From positions 1-64,000 of the forward strand of contig CAJTTI010000002.1 in NCBI GenBank assembly GCA_910579225.1: a stretch of DNA of 64,000 bases. Direction: 5' to 3'. The notes under the pieces were generated by a model. It was given only the letters and a program-made list of their open reading frames with translations, did not search any database and was not told where the DNA came from. The number at the start of each line of letters is the position of its first letter. The stretch's first letter is position 1. Shown here piece by piece: positions 1 through 7,968 of the stretch. This DNA comes from an uncultured Lachnospiraceae bacterium. Lineage in GTDB: Bacteria > Bacillota > Clostridia > Lachnospirales > Lachnospiraceae. Position numbers and translations under genes: made by a program.

Positions 1-2
1 CC

Positions 3-746
3 AACTACATAAAACTGTTCAACACGGAGCTGTTCCGCATATCTATGTGGAATATCTTCCGGATCTGGCTTTTCGGAGGAATCCTTGTTATGGGGCTTGC
101 GCTCCTCTTTGCAGCGATCCTCACCAGCGGGATCCGCTTCAAAAGCGCGTTCCGGGCTATTATCTATATGCCCAACGTGGTCAGCGCGGTGGCACTGGCG
201 ACCATGTGGCTGCAGTATGTGTTCAGCCCCAAATTCGGTCTTTTCAAATCCATCGGAGAACTGCTGCACTGGAAGTGGCTGGCCAAATTCCAGTGGCTGG
301 ATCCGTCTCACCTGTTTATCGCCCTTCTGATTGCATACTGCTTCGGAATGGTGGGATATCATATGCTGATCTTTGCCAGCGGCATCGAGCGGATCGGCAC
401 GGATTACTATGAGGCGGCTACGCTGGACGGCGCCAGCAGGGTTCAGCAGTTCCGCTATATCACCCTTCCGCTTCTGAAGGGGGTTACAAAGACGAATATA
501 ACCATGTGGAGTATCAGTTCCGCCGGATTTTTCCTGTGGTCCCAGCTGTTCTCCATGGTGGTCTCCAATACCCAGACCATCACGCCGGTGGTCTATATGT
601 ACCAGAACATCTTCGGCGCAGGAAACAGTATGACCGAGAGAAATGCCGGGATCGGCGCGGCGGTGGGCGTACTCCTGAGTGTGTGCGTGGTACTGATTTT
701 CGTTGTGTGCGACAAAGTCTTCAAAGACGATGACATCGAATTTTAA
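3..746 (+). CDS. Sugar ABC transporter permease (MalF type), 5' end outside window
   Basis: Inner-membrane permease of a carbohydrate ABC importer (CUT1, MalF-like). The reading frame is open to the left edge, so the N terminus is missing; an ATG at 45 is internal. Several hydrophobic segments are visible, and the family EAA loop that docks on the ATPase reads EAATLDGASRVQQF followed by a conserved TLPLL. The stop lies 14 bases before the next permease, which has a strong GGAGG site, so the two are one operon. The kinase that follows suggests galacto-N-biose or lacto-N-biose as substrate. The binding protein must lie upstream of the window and the ATPase elsewhere. The family call is firm; the substrate is inferred. 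Confidence 0.93.
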   Translation, partial: NYIKLFNTELFRISMWNIFRIWLFGGILVMGLALLFAAILTSGIRFKSAFRAIIYMPNVVSAVALATMWLQYVFSPKFGLFKSIGELLHWKWLAKFQWLDPSHLFIALLIAYCFGMVGYHMLIFASGIERIGTDYYEAATLDGASRVQQFRYITLPLLKGVTKTNITMWSISSAGFFLWSQLFSMVVSNTQTITPVVYMYQNIFGAGNSMTERNAGIGAAVGVLLSVCVVLIFVVCDKVFKDDDIEF

Positions 747-760
747 AGGAGGGAGTAAGG

Positions 761-1642
761 ATGGCAAAAGAAAAGAAAGTGCGTGAACGTGTGAACTGGC
801 GCAGAGAGCTTCGTCTGGCTCCCGGTTATCTCATCCTGTCCCTGTGGGTGCTGTTCACCTTTATCCTTCTGGGGTGGGTGATTGCTGCCAGCTTCTCCAC
901 TTCCAAGGAAATCTTCTCCGGAACGGTCTTCCAGTTTGAGAGCGGATTTCATCTGGAGAATTATGCCAAAGCATGGAATGCATCCAACGTGTCCGTGTTT
1001 TTCATGAATTCACTGGTCTATGCGACCATATCCTGTGCGTTTCTGGTGCTGATCTGCGCACCGGCGGCCTATGTGCTTTCCCGCTTTACGTTTCTGGGTA
1101 ATAAACTGGTCCAGAACGGTTTTGTGGCGGCCATGGGTGTTCCGGCGACCATGATCGTGCTGCCGCTGTTCGGACTGGTGGCAGGCTGGAATATCCTGAA
1201 TGTATCGCTGGCCAACCGTGCAGTGCTGATCTTTTTGTATGTGGGGATCAATGTGCCCTATACGACGATTTTCCTTCTGACCTTTTTCAGCAATCTTTCC
1301 AGATCCTTTGAAGAGGCGGCTGCCATTGACGGATGTCCACCCATGAAGACCTTCTGGAAGATCATGCTGCCCATGGCGCAGCCGGGAATTATTACGGTTA
1401 CTATTTTCAACTTTATCAATGTGTGGAATGAATACTTTATGTCTCTGATTTTTGCAAACTCTGACAGGGTAAAATCCGTAGCCATCGGACTTTACGGGAT
1501 GATCAATTCCATGCGGTATACCGGAGACTATGCGGGAATGTTTGCGGCAGTGGTCATTGTCTTTCTGCCTACATTCATCCTGTATGTCTTCCTGTCAGAA
1601 AAGATCATTGCCGGTGTTACAGGCGGCGGTGTAAAAGGTTAG
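761..1642 (+). CDS. Sugar ABC transporter permease (MalG type)
   Basis: Second permease of the same CUT1 importer, 293 aa, partner of the gene just upstream. About six membrane segments are visible, with the EAA loop EEAAAIDGCPPMKTFWKIMLP near residue 185 and the usual short GVKG-like C terminus. The N terminus carries a basic cytoplasmic stretch before the first segment. The ATG is preceded by GGAGGGAG. The next gene, a sugar kinase, follows after 9 bases, so imported sugar is probably phosphorylated by the product of the same transcript. Confidence 0.93.
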   Translation: MAKEKKVRERVNWRRELRLAPGYLILSLWVLFTFILLGWVIAASFSTSKEIFSGTVFQFESGFHLENYAKAWNASNVSVFFMNSLVYATISCAFLVLICAPAAYVLSRFTFLGNKLVQNGFVAAMGVPATMIVLPLFGLVAGWNILNVSLANRAVLIFLYVGINVPYTTIFLLTFFSNLSRSFEEAAAIDGCPPMKTFWKIMLPMAQPGIITVTIFNFINVWNEYFMSLIFANSDRVKSVAIGLYGMINSMRYTGDYAGMFAAVVIVFLPTFILYVFLSEKIIAGVTGGGVKG

Positions 1643-1651
1643 GAGGCCTGT

Positions 1652-2761
1652 ATGAGCAGAGAAAAGACGGAATTATTACAGATCTCGGGGAAGTTTGAGA
1701 TTGAAGGAGAGCTGGAAAGCGTCGAACCCCATGGAAACGGACATATCAACGACACTTTTCTTCTGACCTGTCGTACGGCATCCGGAGAACAGGTGAGATA
1801 CATTCTTCAAAGGATGAATCATGAGGTGTTCAAGGATCCCAAAGGATTGATGGAGAATATCGTGGGTGTGACCGCATTTCTGCAGAAGAAAATTATGGAG
1901 AACGGCGGAGACCCAAAAAGAGAGGCGCTGAATGTGATTCCGACCAGAGACGGCGGTTCCTACTGGCAGGAAGCGGACGGTACGTTCTGGCGGATGTACC
2001 GGTTTGTGGAGGATGCAGTCAGTTATGATGTGGTGGAACGTCCGGAGGATTTCTATGAGAGCGCGGTGGCATTCGGCCATTTCCAGAAACTGCTGGCAGA
2101 GTATCCGGCAGAGAGCCTTCATGAGACGATTCCGAATTTCCACAATACGGTGGACCGTCTGAAGAACTTTAAGAAGGCGGTGGAAGCGGATTCTCTGAAG
2201 CGTGCAGCAGGAGTGGCAGAAGAGATCCGGTTCGTGCTGGACCGGGAAGAGGACTGCTGTGTGCTCTGCGACCTGCTTTCCTCCGGAGAGATTCCGCTGC
2301 GGGTAACGCATAATGATACGAAGCTGAACAATATCATGCTGGATCAGGTTTCCAGAAAAGGAATCTGTGTAATTGACCTGGATACGGTGATGCCCGGTTC
2401 GGCACTCTATGACTATGGAGATTCCATTCGCTTCGGAGCGAATACCGGAGCGGAGGATGAGAAGGATCTGACGAAGATTTCCTGTGATCTGGAGCTGTTT
2501 GCCCTGTATACGAAAGGATTTATCGAGGGCTGCGGTGGATCGCTTACCGAAAAGGAGATCCTGATGCTCCCCATGGGCGCCAAACTCATGACGCTGGAGT
2601 GCGGTATGAGGTTCCTGACCGATTATCTGGAAGGAGATCATTATTTTAAAATTCATCGGCCGGAGCACAACCTGGACCGCTGCAGAACCCAGTTCCGTAT
2701 GGTGAAGGATATGGAAGACAAGTGGGGACAAATGCAGGCAATTGCGGAGCAGTATTTATAA
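1652..2761 (+). CDS. nahK: N-acetylhexosamine 1-kinase (aminoglycoside phosphotransferase fold)
   Basis: Cytoplasmic kinase of 369 aa, matching the usual NahK length of about 360. NahK phosphorylates GlcNAc or GalNAc at C1 after galacto-N-biose or lacto-N-biose is split by a phosphorylase. The APH fold is marked by the catalytic loop HNDTKLNN (Asp222) and the metal-binding IDLDTVMPG (Asp242). An N-terminal lobe glycine stretch (GNGHINDTF) fits the nucleotide loop. Its place behind two sugar permeases matches the gnb/lnb cluster of bifidobacteria and some Firmicutes. The phosphorylase (lnpA-like) is not in the window. Other APH-family sugar kinases are possible but the motif pattern is specific. 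Confidence 0.85.
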   Translation: MSREKTELLQISGKFEIEGELESVEPHGNGHINDTFLLTCRTASGEQVRYILQRMNHEVFKDPKGLMENIVGVTAFLQKKIMENGGDPKREALNVIPTRDGGSYWQEADGTFWRMYRFVEDAVSYDVVERPEDFYESAVAFGHFQKLLAEYPAESLHETIPNFHNTVDRLKNFKKAVEADSLKRAAGVAEEIRFVLDREEDCCVLCDLLSSGEIPLRVTHNDTKLNNIMLDQVSRKGICVIDLDTVMPGSALYDYGDSIRFGANTGAEDEKDLTKISCDLELFALYTKGFIEGCGGSLTEKEILMLPMGAKLMTLECGMRFLTDYLEGDHYFKIHRPEHNLDRCRTQFRMVKDMEDKWGQMQAIAEQYL

Positions 2762-2792
2762 ATATGGGTAACTGACTGTCATGTAGACATAT

Positions 2793-2845
2793 AGCCGGGG
2801 CGCTTAACCATCTTTCTGGATGAGTAGGCGTCCCGGCTTGGTTTA
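2793..2845 (+). terminator. Probable terminator after nahK
   Basis: An 11-bp near-perfect stem (AGCCGGGGCGC pairing with GCGTCCCGGCT) encloses a loop of about 24 bases and is followed by a weak TTGGTTT run. It ends the sugar operon before the ECF promoter. Confidence 0.6.
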
Positions 2846-2865
2846 TGAAAAAATTAATAAAAAAC

Positions 2866-2894
2866 TGTAACTTATGAATGATATTCTGCGTCTA
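2866..2894 (+). promoter_or_regulatory. ECF-type promoter of the sigma factor gene
   Basis: TGTAACTT (2866-2873) and CGTCTA (2889-2894) are 17 bases apart counted from TGTAAC. This is the -35/-10 pattern of SigM/W/X/V-type ECF sigma factors, so the following sigma gene probably drives its own expression. The same arrangement is seen in front of the sigV-like gene at 51158. Confidence 0.65.
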
Positions 2895-2939
2895 TCATTA
2901 TAGATGGCCATCATGAAGGAAGAAAAGAGGAAGCCGTTG

Positions 2940-3452
2940 ATGAAAGCACAGTTTGAGACGCTTTATCGGACATACAGGGATACGGTATACAACTATCTGT
3001 ATTATATGTGCAGAGAAGAGGAGTTGGCAAAGGATCTGGCACAGGAGACTTTTCTGAAAATTTTCCAGGGAATGCGAAGGTTTCGGGGAGATTGTAGTGA
3101 GAAAACCTGGTGTCTGACCATTGCAAGAAATACATTTCTGTCCTATGCAAGGAAAAAGCAGCCCATGCTGCTTGAGGAAGAGCTGTCGACTGAGGCGGGC
3201 GGAAATCTGGACAGCCCTTTGGAAGCACAGATGATTCGAAGAGAAGAAAGTGCGTTTGTGCAGAAGGTTCTCTTCATGCTAAAAGAGGAGGAACGAACGA
3301 TTTTGCTTCTGCGGGACTGTGAAGGAATTGCCTATGAGGAACTTTCCAGAATTCTTGGGATCACAGAAGCAAACGTGAAGGTGCGTCTGCACCGTGCAAG
3401 GAAAAAGTATCGGAAACTGTATCTAATTGAAAGCGGACGGATGGAGGAATGA
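2940..3452 (+). CDS. ECF-family RNA polymerase sigma factor
   Basis: Group IV (ECF) sigma factor of 170 aa from this start. Region 2 contains the typical DLAQETFLKIF segment that binds core enzyme and the -10 element. Region 4 carries a helix-turn-helix (YEELSRILGITEANVKVRLHRARKK). The frame is open from an ATG at 2904, but the ECF promoter places transcription start near 2901, and an AGAGG site sits 9 bases before ATG 2940, so I prefer 2940. Two membrane proteins follow with ATGA-type overlaps and may control it. Confidence 0.88.
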   Translation: MKAQFETLYRTYRDTVYNYLYYMCREEELAKDLAQETFLKIFQGMRRFRGDCSEKTWCLTIARNTFLSYARKKQPMLLEEELSTEAGGNLDSPLEAQMIRREESAFVQKVLFMLKEEERTILLLRDCEGIAYEELSRILGITEANVKVRLHRARKKYRKLYLIESGRMEE

Positions 3453-4312
3453 AGATGGCGGAGATAAAAAGAGACAAGACAGAAGAGCAGATGGAAGAAC
3501 CAGTGGAGATTCCCCGGGTAGGCTACAGTGGAAAAGACGAGGTGCTGAAGGAACAGGTGGTCCACTATGAAAAGGGAACCAGGAGGATCCTGATCTTCAC
3601 CGTGGTGGGACTTTTGTTGGGATGGTTCAGTTATTGTTATTATGGGGCGGATTTTTTTCCGCTGAAGGTGATCCTGGCCGTTCCGTATAAGCTGAGCGAA
3701 TGCCTGCATCAGGCGTTGCACGAAGAAGGAATGTATAGGATTGCAGGATTGGGGATTTTTGGAAGAGATGCATTCTTTCCTCAGGCGCCATATGTGTCCG
3801 TATTTGCGGAGTATGGGATGCCGGCATTGTTCGGAGGAGCGATCTATGGGAGCCTTGCATATTTTACTGGTGACAAACGGATTTTTACTTTGGCCGGTTA
3901 TGTACGGTTCGGATGTGCCTGGGCTGCAGTGATCAGTGTCTGTACAGTGGCACTGTTCAGTATGAATTCCCTGCAGGTGAGAAGAAATAATTGCCTGACG
4001 GATTTGAGTGGGCTCTTTGTGATTGGAGATTTTGGAGGTCGGGGATTTTACGCGGATTACTGGGAAGCAGAAGGAGATCGACTTAAGGAGGCGTTTTATG
4101 AAGGGATTGGACCGGAAGAGGTTGGTGCAGGGATCCGGGAACCAGAACAGGAACAGGAGCTGGATCTGATCTTTGGTTCTCATGGGGAGGGTGCCATGCT
4201 TGCATGGATCCATCCGGAGAAAGGATATCTGGTGACAGATCAGGGGAAAGTATATCAGATGACAGATGCATTTATGAAATTATACAGAGAATGTCTGGAG
4301 GGATGGTTATGA
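3449..4312 (+). CDS. Unknown three-span membrane protein, candidate anti-sigma factor
   Basis: 287 aa; I do not recognise the family. A charged N-terminal region of about 45 residues, likely cytoplasmic, is followed by a membrane span (ILIFTVVGLLLGWFSYCYY), then two further hydrophobic stretches (around residues 112-134 and 145-168) and a soluble C-terminal region rich in Glu. The ATG overlaps the sigma factor stop (ATGA), so translation is coupled. In ECF operons this position is usually held by the anti-sigma factor, but no zinc-binding anti-sigma motif is visible. The role is therefore inferred from position only. Confidence 0.6.
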   Translation: MKMAEIKRDKTEEQMEEPVEIPRVGYSGKDEVLKEQVVHYEKGTRRILIFTVVGLLLGWFSYCYYGADFFPLKVILAVPYKLSECLHQALHEEGMYRIAGLGIFGRDAFFPQAPYVSVFAEYGMPALFGGAIYGSLAYFTGDKRIFTLAGYVRFGCAWAAVISVCTVALFSMNSLQVRRNNCLTDLSGLFVIGDFGGRGFYADYWEAEGDRLKEAFYEGIGPEEVGAGIREPEQEQELDLIFGSHGEGAMLAWIHPEKGYLVTDQGKVYQMTDAFMKLYRECLEGWL

Positions 4313-5019
4313 AAAAGTGGCGTATCAGGAGAAACAGAGACTGGGTGATTGCGGCGTTCTTTCTGCTGCTTCTGTCGTATCTGGCTGCCTCCGTATACCG
4401 GCAGCCAGTCAACCGGCGGCTCATAGAATTTTCTCCGGTAAAGATGAGCATATTCAATCAGCCGGAGCATCAGGGGGTGTATGGCCTGACACTTCTGCTG
4501 GCTACAGTTCTTTACACGCTTCTGTGGGTGTGGCAGCGTAAAGCAGAGGGGAAAAATGCATGGAAACTGCCGGTATTTCTGTGGGCTTTAACCGGGGCAG
4601 CCATGATGGTTCTGCTTCTTTCTTATCAGATGGAGTGCCGCAGAATCGTGAATACTCCCTGGGATACGAATCTGGTTCCCCGGGTCAGTGTGACATTATG
4701 GAGTGAAGGAGAACCCGCAGAACGGGAACCTTATGAGGCCGAACTGAACCAGGAAGCGCAGAAGGAACTCCTTGTGCTGTGTCTGGACCTCCAGGAATCA
4801 TCAAAAGAGGAGCAGGCAGAACGAAGGGGACAGATGGATGACGAGTGGGAGGCGGATATTCGGATCAGTTATCCAGAATACAAAGGGCATGCATATACGC
4901 TTTGGTTCAGCATGAAAGACGATATTGTCCGCTTCCACAGGGGACATTCGGCAGAAGAAGATGTCTATTACGACGGGACAGAGATTCGGGATTTTTTCAG
5001 GGCTTACAGGATCTTATAA
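4309..5019 (+). CDS. Unknown three-span membrane protein of the ECF operon
   Basis: 236 aa, no family recognised. The start is the ATG overlapping the previous stop; an upstream in-frame ATG at 4204 lies inside the neighbouring gene and is not needed. Three hydrophobic spans (WVIAAFFLLLLSYLAASVY, VYGLTLLLATVLYTLLWVW and LPVFLWALTGAAMMVLLL) precede a soluble C-terminal half of about 110 residues. The three-gene unit (sigma factor and two membrane proteins) looks self-contained: it has its own ECF promoter and ends here. Confidence 0.6.
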   Translation: MKKWRIRRNRDWVIAAFFLLLLSYLAASVYRQPVNRRLIEFSPVKMSIFNQPEHQGVYGLTLLLATVLYTLLWVWQRKAEGKNAWKLPVFLWALTGAAMMVLLLSYQMECRRIVNTPWDTNLVPRVSVTLWSEGEPAEREPYEAELNQEAQKELLVLCLDLQESSKEEQAERRGQMDDEWEADIRISYPEYKGHAYTLWFSMKDDIVRFHRGHSAEEDVYYDGTEIRDFFRAYRIL

Positions 5020-5141
5020 AATACGGGTGTTTCGGGCAGGGTGCCAGGGGTTGAGCGCGAAAAAATCTCCACCTGCACTGAAAAGTTTGCGCCAATTCTC
5101 GACGTAGCTTTCAAAAAGCGGTTTTAAAACGTAGATATCCA

Positions 5142-5150
5142 TGGTAGAAT
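5142..5150 (+). promoter_or_regulatory. Possible extended -10 promoter
   Basis: TGGTAGAAT (TGn plus TAGAAT) lies upstream of the DUF3990 remnant and the GTPase pair, with no good -35 box. It could drive the GTPase/radical SAM genes. The surrounding 5020-5214 stretch holds no other gene that I can support. Confidence 0.35.
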
Positions 5151-5214
5151 AGACGTATTCACAGAAGAATATTGCTGATCATTAAGGGGCGATTAGGGAA
5201 TGTGGGTAAGATAA

Positions 5215-5499
5215 ATGTCAGATGAATGGCTTGACTTTATTGCAAAATGTAGAAAGGGAGAAACGCATTCTTATGATATTGTAGAAGGACCAATGGCTAA
5301 TGATACGATCTGGAATTATGTAAATGACTTTCTTTCAGGAAGGATTAGCCGCAAACAGTTTTGGGCATTGGCGGAGTTCAGATATCCAACATATCAGATT
5401 GGTTTCCATACACTGTCAGCTTTAAATTGTTATCTCGGCTTAATGTCCAGTGAGGTTGATATGTATACTGTCAGCAGCTGCCGTCATGATGATCTTTGA
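5215..5499 (+). pseudogene. N-terminally truncated DUF3990 protein
   Basis: 94 aa that resemble the C-terminal half of DUF3990 proteins (normally about 150 aa): the EWLDFI ... YDIVEGPMANDTIW ... YPTYQIGFHT pattern is recognisable. The N-terminal part, which normally begins with an LYHGS-like segment, is absent, and an in-frame TAA stands directly before the ATG. DUF3990 proteins look like ADP-ribosyltransferase-fold toxins or modifiers by general knowledge, but the fragment lacks that N-terminal part. Its end overlaps the leader of the next gene by a few bases. It is probably a decaying remnant, and a short functional protein is less likely. Confidence 0.6.
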
Positions 5500-5510
5500 A
5501 AGGGGAAAAT

Positions 5511-6545
5511 ATGGGGAAATTTGCGGTATTCAGCGGGTTTTTAGGTTCCGGAAAGACGACGACGATGATGGCGTTGGCGAAAAAAGGCGCGAGGACAGCC
5601 ATGATCACCAACGACCTGGGGGCCCGGGGCCTGGCGGATCACAAACTGGCCACGCTTCGCCAGTGCAACGCGGTGGAGATCACCGGTGACTGTATCTGCT
5701 ATCAGACTGAAAAACTGGTGAAAACTCTGAACCAGCTTTTTGAGGAACAGGAGTGTGACCTAGTGATCTCGGATATCCCCGGTTTCGGTGTGGGGGCGCT
5801 GGAACATGTGTATCACACTCTGGGAGAGAACTATCCGGGCCGGTATGAGCTGGCGCCCTTTACGGTGCTGACAGAGCCCCGCACAGTGGCTCTGCTGCAG
5901 AAGAGCCGCAGCGACCTGACCTACATTCTCCATACTCAGCTGGTGGAGGCCGATCTGATAGTGCTGAACAAGTGTGATTTGCTGGACGAGGCTGGGAAAG
6001 CGGCGGCCGTGGAATATCTGCAGAAAACCTACTCTCAGGCAGCGGTAGTGACCATCAGTGCAGTCACCGGCGGGGGTCTGGACGCTCTTTACCAGGCCTT
6101 GACAGAGGGTCGGGCGTCCATGCGCCGTCCGGACATCGGCTACGGCGGGAAGGCGTTCACGGAGGTCATGGGCCGGGTCTGTGAGTACAACATCCAATAC
6201 TATGCCACGGTCTGCTGCAATGATTTTGACGGCAACGCCTATCTGGTGGCGCTGGCCCGGGAGGTGCAGGAACGCGTGAGAGGGCTTAAGGCCAGGATTC
6301 CTCATATGAAGCTGTTGGCGTGGGAGCCGGAAGGAGAATACGGCAAGGTGGACCTGCTGGACGTTGACCGCCCCATGGAGGTCAGTCACTCCTTTGACCA
6401 TCCCTGTACAGAGCTGGCTGTGACACTGAACGCCAGCATGTTTGGCATCAGCAAGGAGCTGGACGCTGCCATTACCACCACAGTAGAACAGATCAGCAGA
6501 CAATATCAGCTGGATTTGGTGATCTATCGGAAAGAAGTGATTTGA
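5511..6545 (+). CDS. CobW/HypB-like G3E GTPase
   Basis: 344 aa GTPase of the G3E family, which load metals or cofactors onto target proteins. Motifs: P-loop GFLGSGKTT (residues 9-17), Asp of NDLG, the Walker B-like DIPGFG and the NKCD guanine motif. The CobW metal motif CxCC is changed to CICY (after ITGD), so metal binding may differ. ATG 5511 follows AGGGGAAA; an in-frame start at 5496 would overlap the preceding remnant and has no ribosome site. The gene ends 4 bases before a TrsS-like radical SAM gene, so a shared maturation role is likely. Both genes look more GC-rich than their neighbours, which suggests transfer. Its target is unknown. Confidence 0.8.
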   Translation: MGKFAVFSGFLGSGKTTTMMALAKKGARTAMITNDLGARGLADHKLATLRQCNAVEITGDCICYQTEKLVKTLNQLFEEQECDLVISDIPGFGVGALEHVYHTLGENYPGRYELAPFTVLTEPRTVALLQKSRSDLTYILHTQLVEADLIVLNKCDLLDEAGKAAAVEYLQKTYSQAAVVTISAVTGGGLDALYQALTEGRASMRRPDIGYGGKAFTEVMGRVCEYNIQYYATVCCNDFDGNAYLVALAREVQERVRGLKARIPHMKLLAWEPEGEYGKVDLLDVDRPMEVSHSFDHPCTELAVTLNASMFGISKELDAAITTTVEQISRQYQLDLVIYRKEVI

Positions 6546-6549
6546 TTAT

Positions 6550-7875
6550 ATGAGAAAACGGATTCGCACCACCCGTTCGCTCTGTCCGGTATGCCTGAAA
6601 AATCTTCCGGCTCAGATGACAGAGCAGGAGGACAGGCAGATCTTTTTAGAAAAAACTTGTCCCGATCACGGAGATTTTTCCGTACCGGTGTGGCGGGGCA
6701 GAGTGAATTTTCATCAGTGGGTACAGTATGCAGAGCCTCTGACGGAGGCGGAGGGGCTTTCCTGTCCCGGACACTGCGGCATCTGCGGCAATCACCAGGT
6801 CGGTACCTGCTGTGTTCTTCTGGAAGTGACCGGGCGGTGCAATCTACACTGCCGGTTCTGCTTTGCGAATGGCGGTACGTCTGAAAAGGATCCTTCCATG
6901 GAGGAACTGAAGGAAGCCGTCCGGGAACTGGTCCGCCAGTGCGGTCAGCCTCTTTTGCAGCTGTCCGGCGGGGAACCGACCCTGCGGGAGGATCTGCCGG
7001 AGCTGATTCGTTTTGCCAAAAAGGCCGGCTGCAGCTATGTGCAGCTTAATACCAACGGTATTCGCCTGGCAGAAGATCCTGCCTATGCAGAAGCGCTGGC
7101 AGAAGCAGGGCTGGACATTGTATTTCTCCAGTTTGACGGTACGGATGACCAAATCTACCAATATCTGAGAGGAAAGCCGCTTCTGGAGCTCAAGACGCGG
7201 GCTGTGGAAGTCTGTTCCGATCTGCAGATCGGTGTGACGCTGGTTCCTACCGTGGTGCCTGGAGTCAACGATCAGGACCTGGGGTCTCTGGTCCGGTTCG
7301 CCCGGAAACGGGTCCCGGCGGTGCGCGGCATTCATTTCCAACCGGTGTCTTACTTTGGACGGTATATGGGTATGCCGGGGGACGACGGCCGCTATACGCT
7401 GGATCAGCTCATGTCCGACCTAAGCGATCAGGCAGGCATTCCGGTGGAAAGTTTTATGCCTTCCCGCTGCGACCATCCTCTGTGCGGCTTTCATGCGAAC
7501 TTTTTACTGACCCCGGGGGGCTTAAAACCCCTGACTTCCATCACACGTTCGGCCAGAGAACGGGGTTCGGCCAGAGATAACCGGGAATATGTGGTCCGTC
7601 ACTGGCGGCGTCCGGAGGCAGAACCAAAGCCTGCGGGAAATTTTTCTGATGAGATGGATTTTGATACGTTTCTCTACCGTCTGCGGCACGGCAGCCTGAC
7701 CCTGTCTGCCATGGCCTTTCAGGATGCCATGAATCTGAATGTGGAGCGGCTCATGCGGTGCAGTCTTCACGTCTATGACCGGGGGACTGTCAAACCTTTC
7801 TGCGCCAGATATCTGACGCCTATGGAAGATTTCAGAAAAGGGTTGGTGAAGCAGCAATTCTTCACCTTATCTTGA
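6550..7875 (+). CDS. Radical SAM protein resembling TrsS
   Basis: 441 aa. An N-terminal zinc-ribbon-like segment (Cys12, Cys15, Cys37, His40) and a Cys-rich CGICGNHQVGTCC stretch precede the radical SAM cluster motif CNLHCRFC (Cys97, Cys101, Cys104), which binds the 4Fe-4S cluster that cleaves SAM. SGGEPT follows, as expected for SAM binding. The N-terminal pattern (SLCPVC ... EKTCPDHG ... WRG) matches the TrsS radical SAM (seleno)protein family as I remember it. All positions here are Cys, with no in-frame UGA, so this is a non-selenium form. The reaction is unknown. It is coupled to the GTPase upstream; TrsM and other usual partners are not present. Confidence 0.75.
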   Translation: MRKRIRTTRSLCPVCLKNLPAQMTEQEDRQIFLEKTCPDHGDFSVPVWRGRVNFHQWVQYAEPLTEAEGLSCPGHCGICGNHQVGTCCVLLEVTGRCNLHCRFCFANGGTSEKDPSMEELKEAVRELVRQCGQPLLQLSGGEPTLREDLPELIRFAKKAGCSYVQLNTNGIRLAEDPAYAEALAEAGLDIVFLQFDGTDDQIYQYLRGKPLLELKTRAVEVCSDLQIGVTLVPTVVPGVNDQDLGSLVRFARKRVPAVRGIHFQPVSYFGRYMGMPGDDGRYTLDQLMSDLSDQAGIPVESFMPSRCDHPLCGFHANFLLTPGGLKPLTSITRSARERGSARDNREYVVRHWRRPEAEPKPAGNFSDEMDFDTFLYRLRHGSLTLSAMAFQDAMNLNVERLMRCSLHVYDRGTVKPFCARYLTPMEDFRKGLVKQQFFTLS

Positions 7876-7900
7876 CATGTAATTCTGAAAGGCGTATGAT
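7872..7900 (+). promoter_or_regulatory. Sigma-A promoter of ilvE
   Basis: Perfect TTGACA (7872-7877), 17-base spacer and TATGAT (7895-7900). The -35 box overlaps the stop codon of the radical SAM gene, so ilvE is a separate transcription unit. Confidence 0.8.
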
Positions 7901-7968
7901 GGGAAAAGACAAAAGTTATGAGTCATCGCAGACATCAGATACAATACACAGGAAAGGAAGCGCGCGTG

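Noticed and set aside
1676..2731. 351-codon open frame on the minus strand
   Set aside because: Antisense to nahK; composition is not protein-like.
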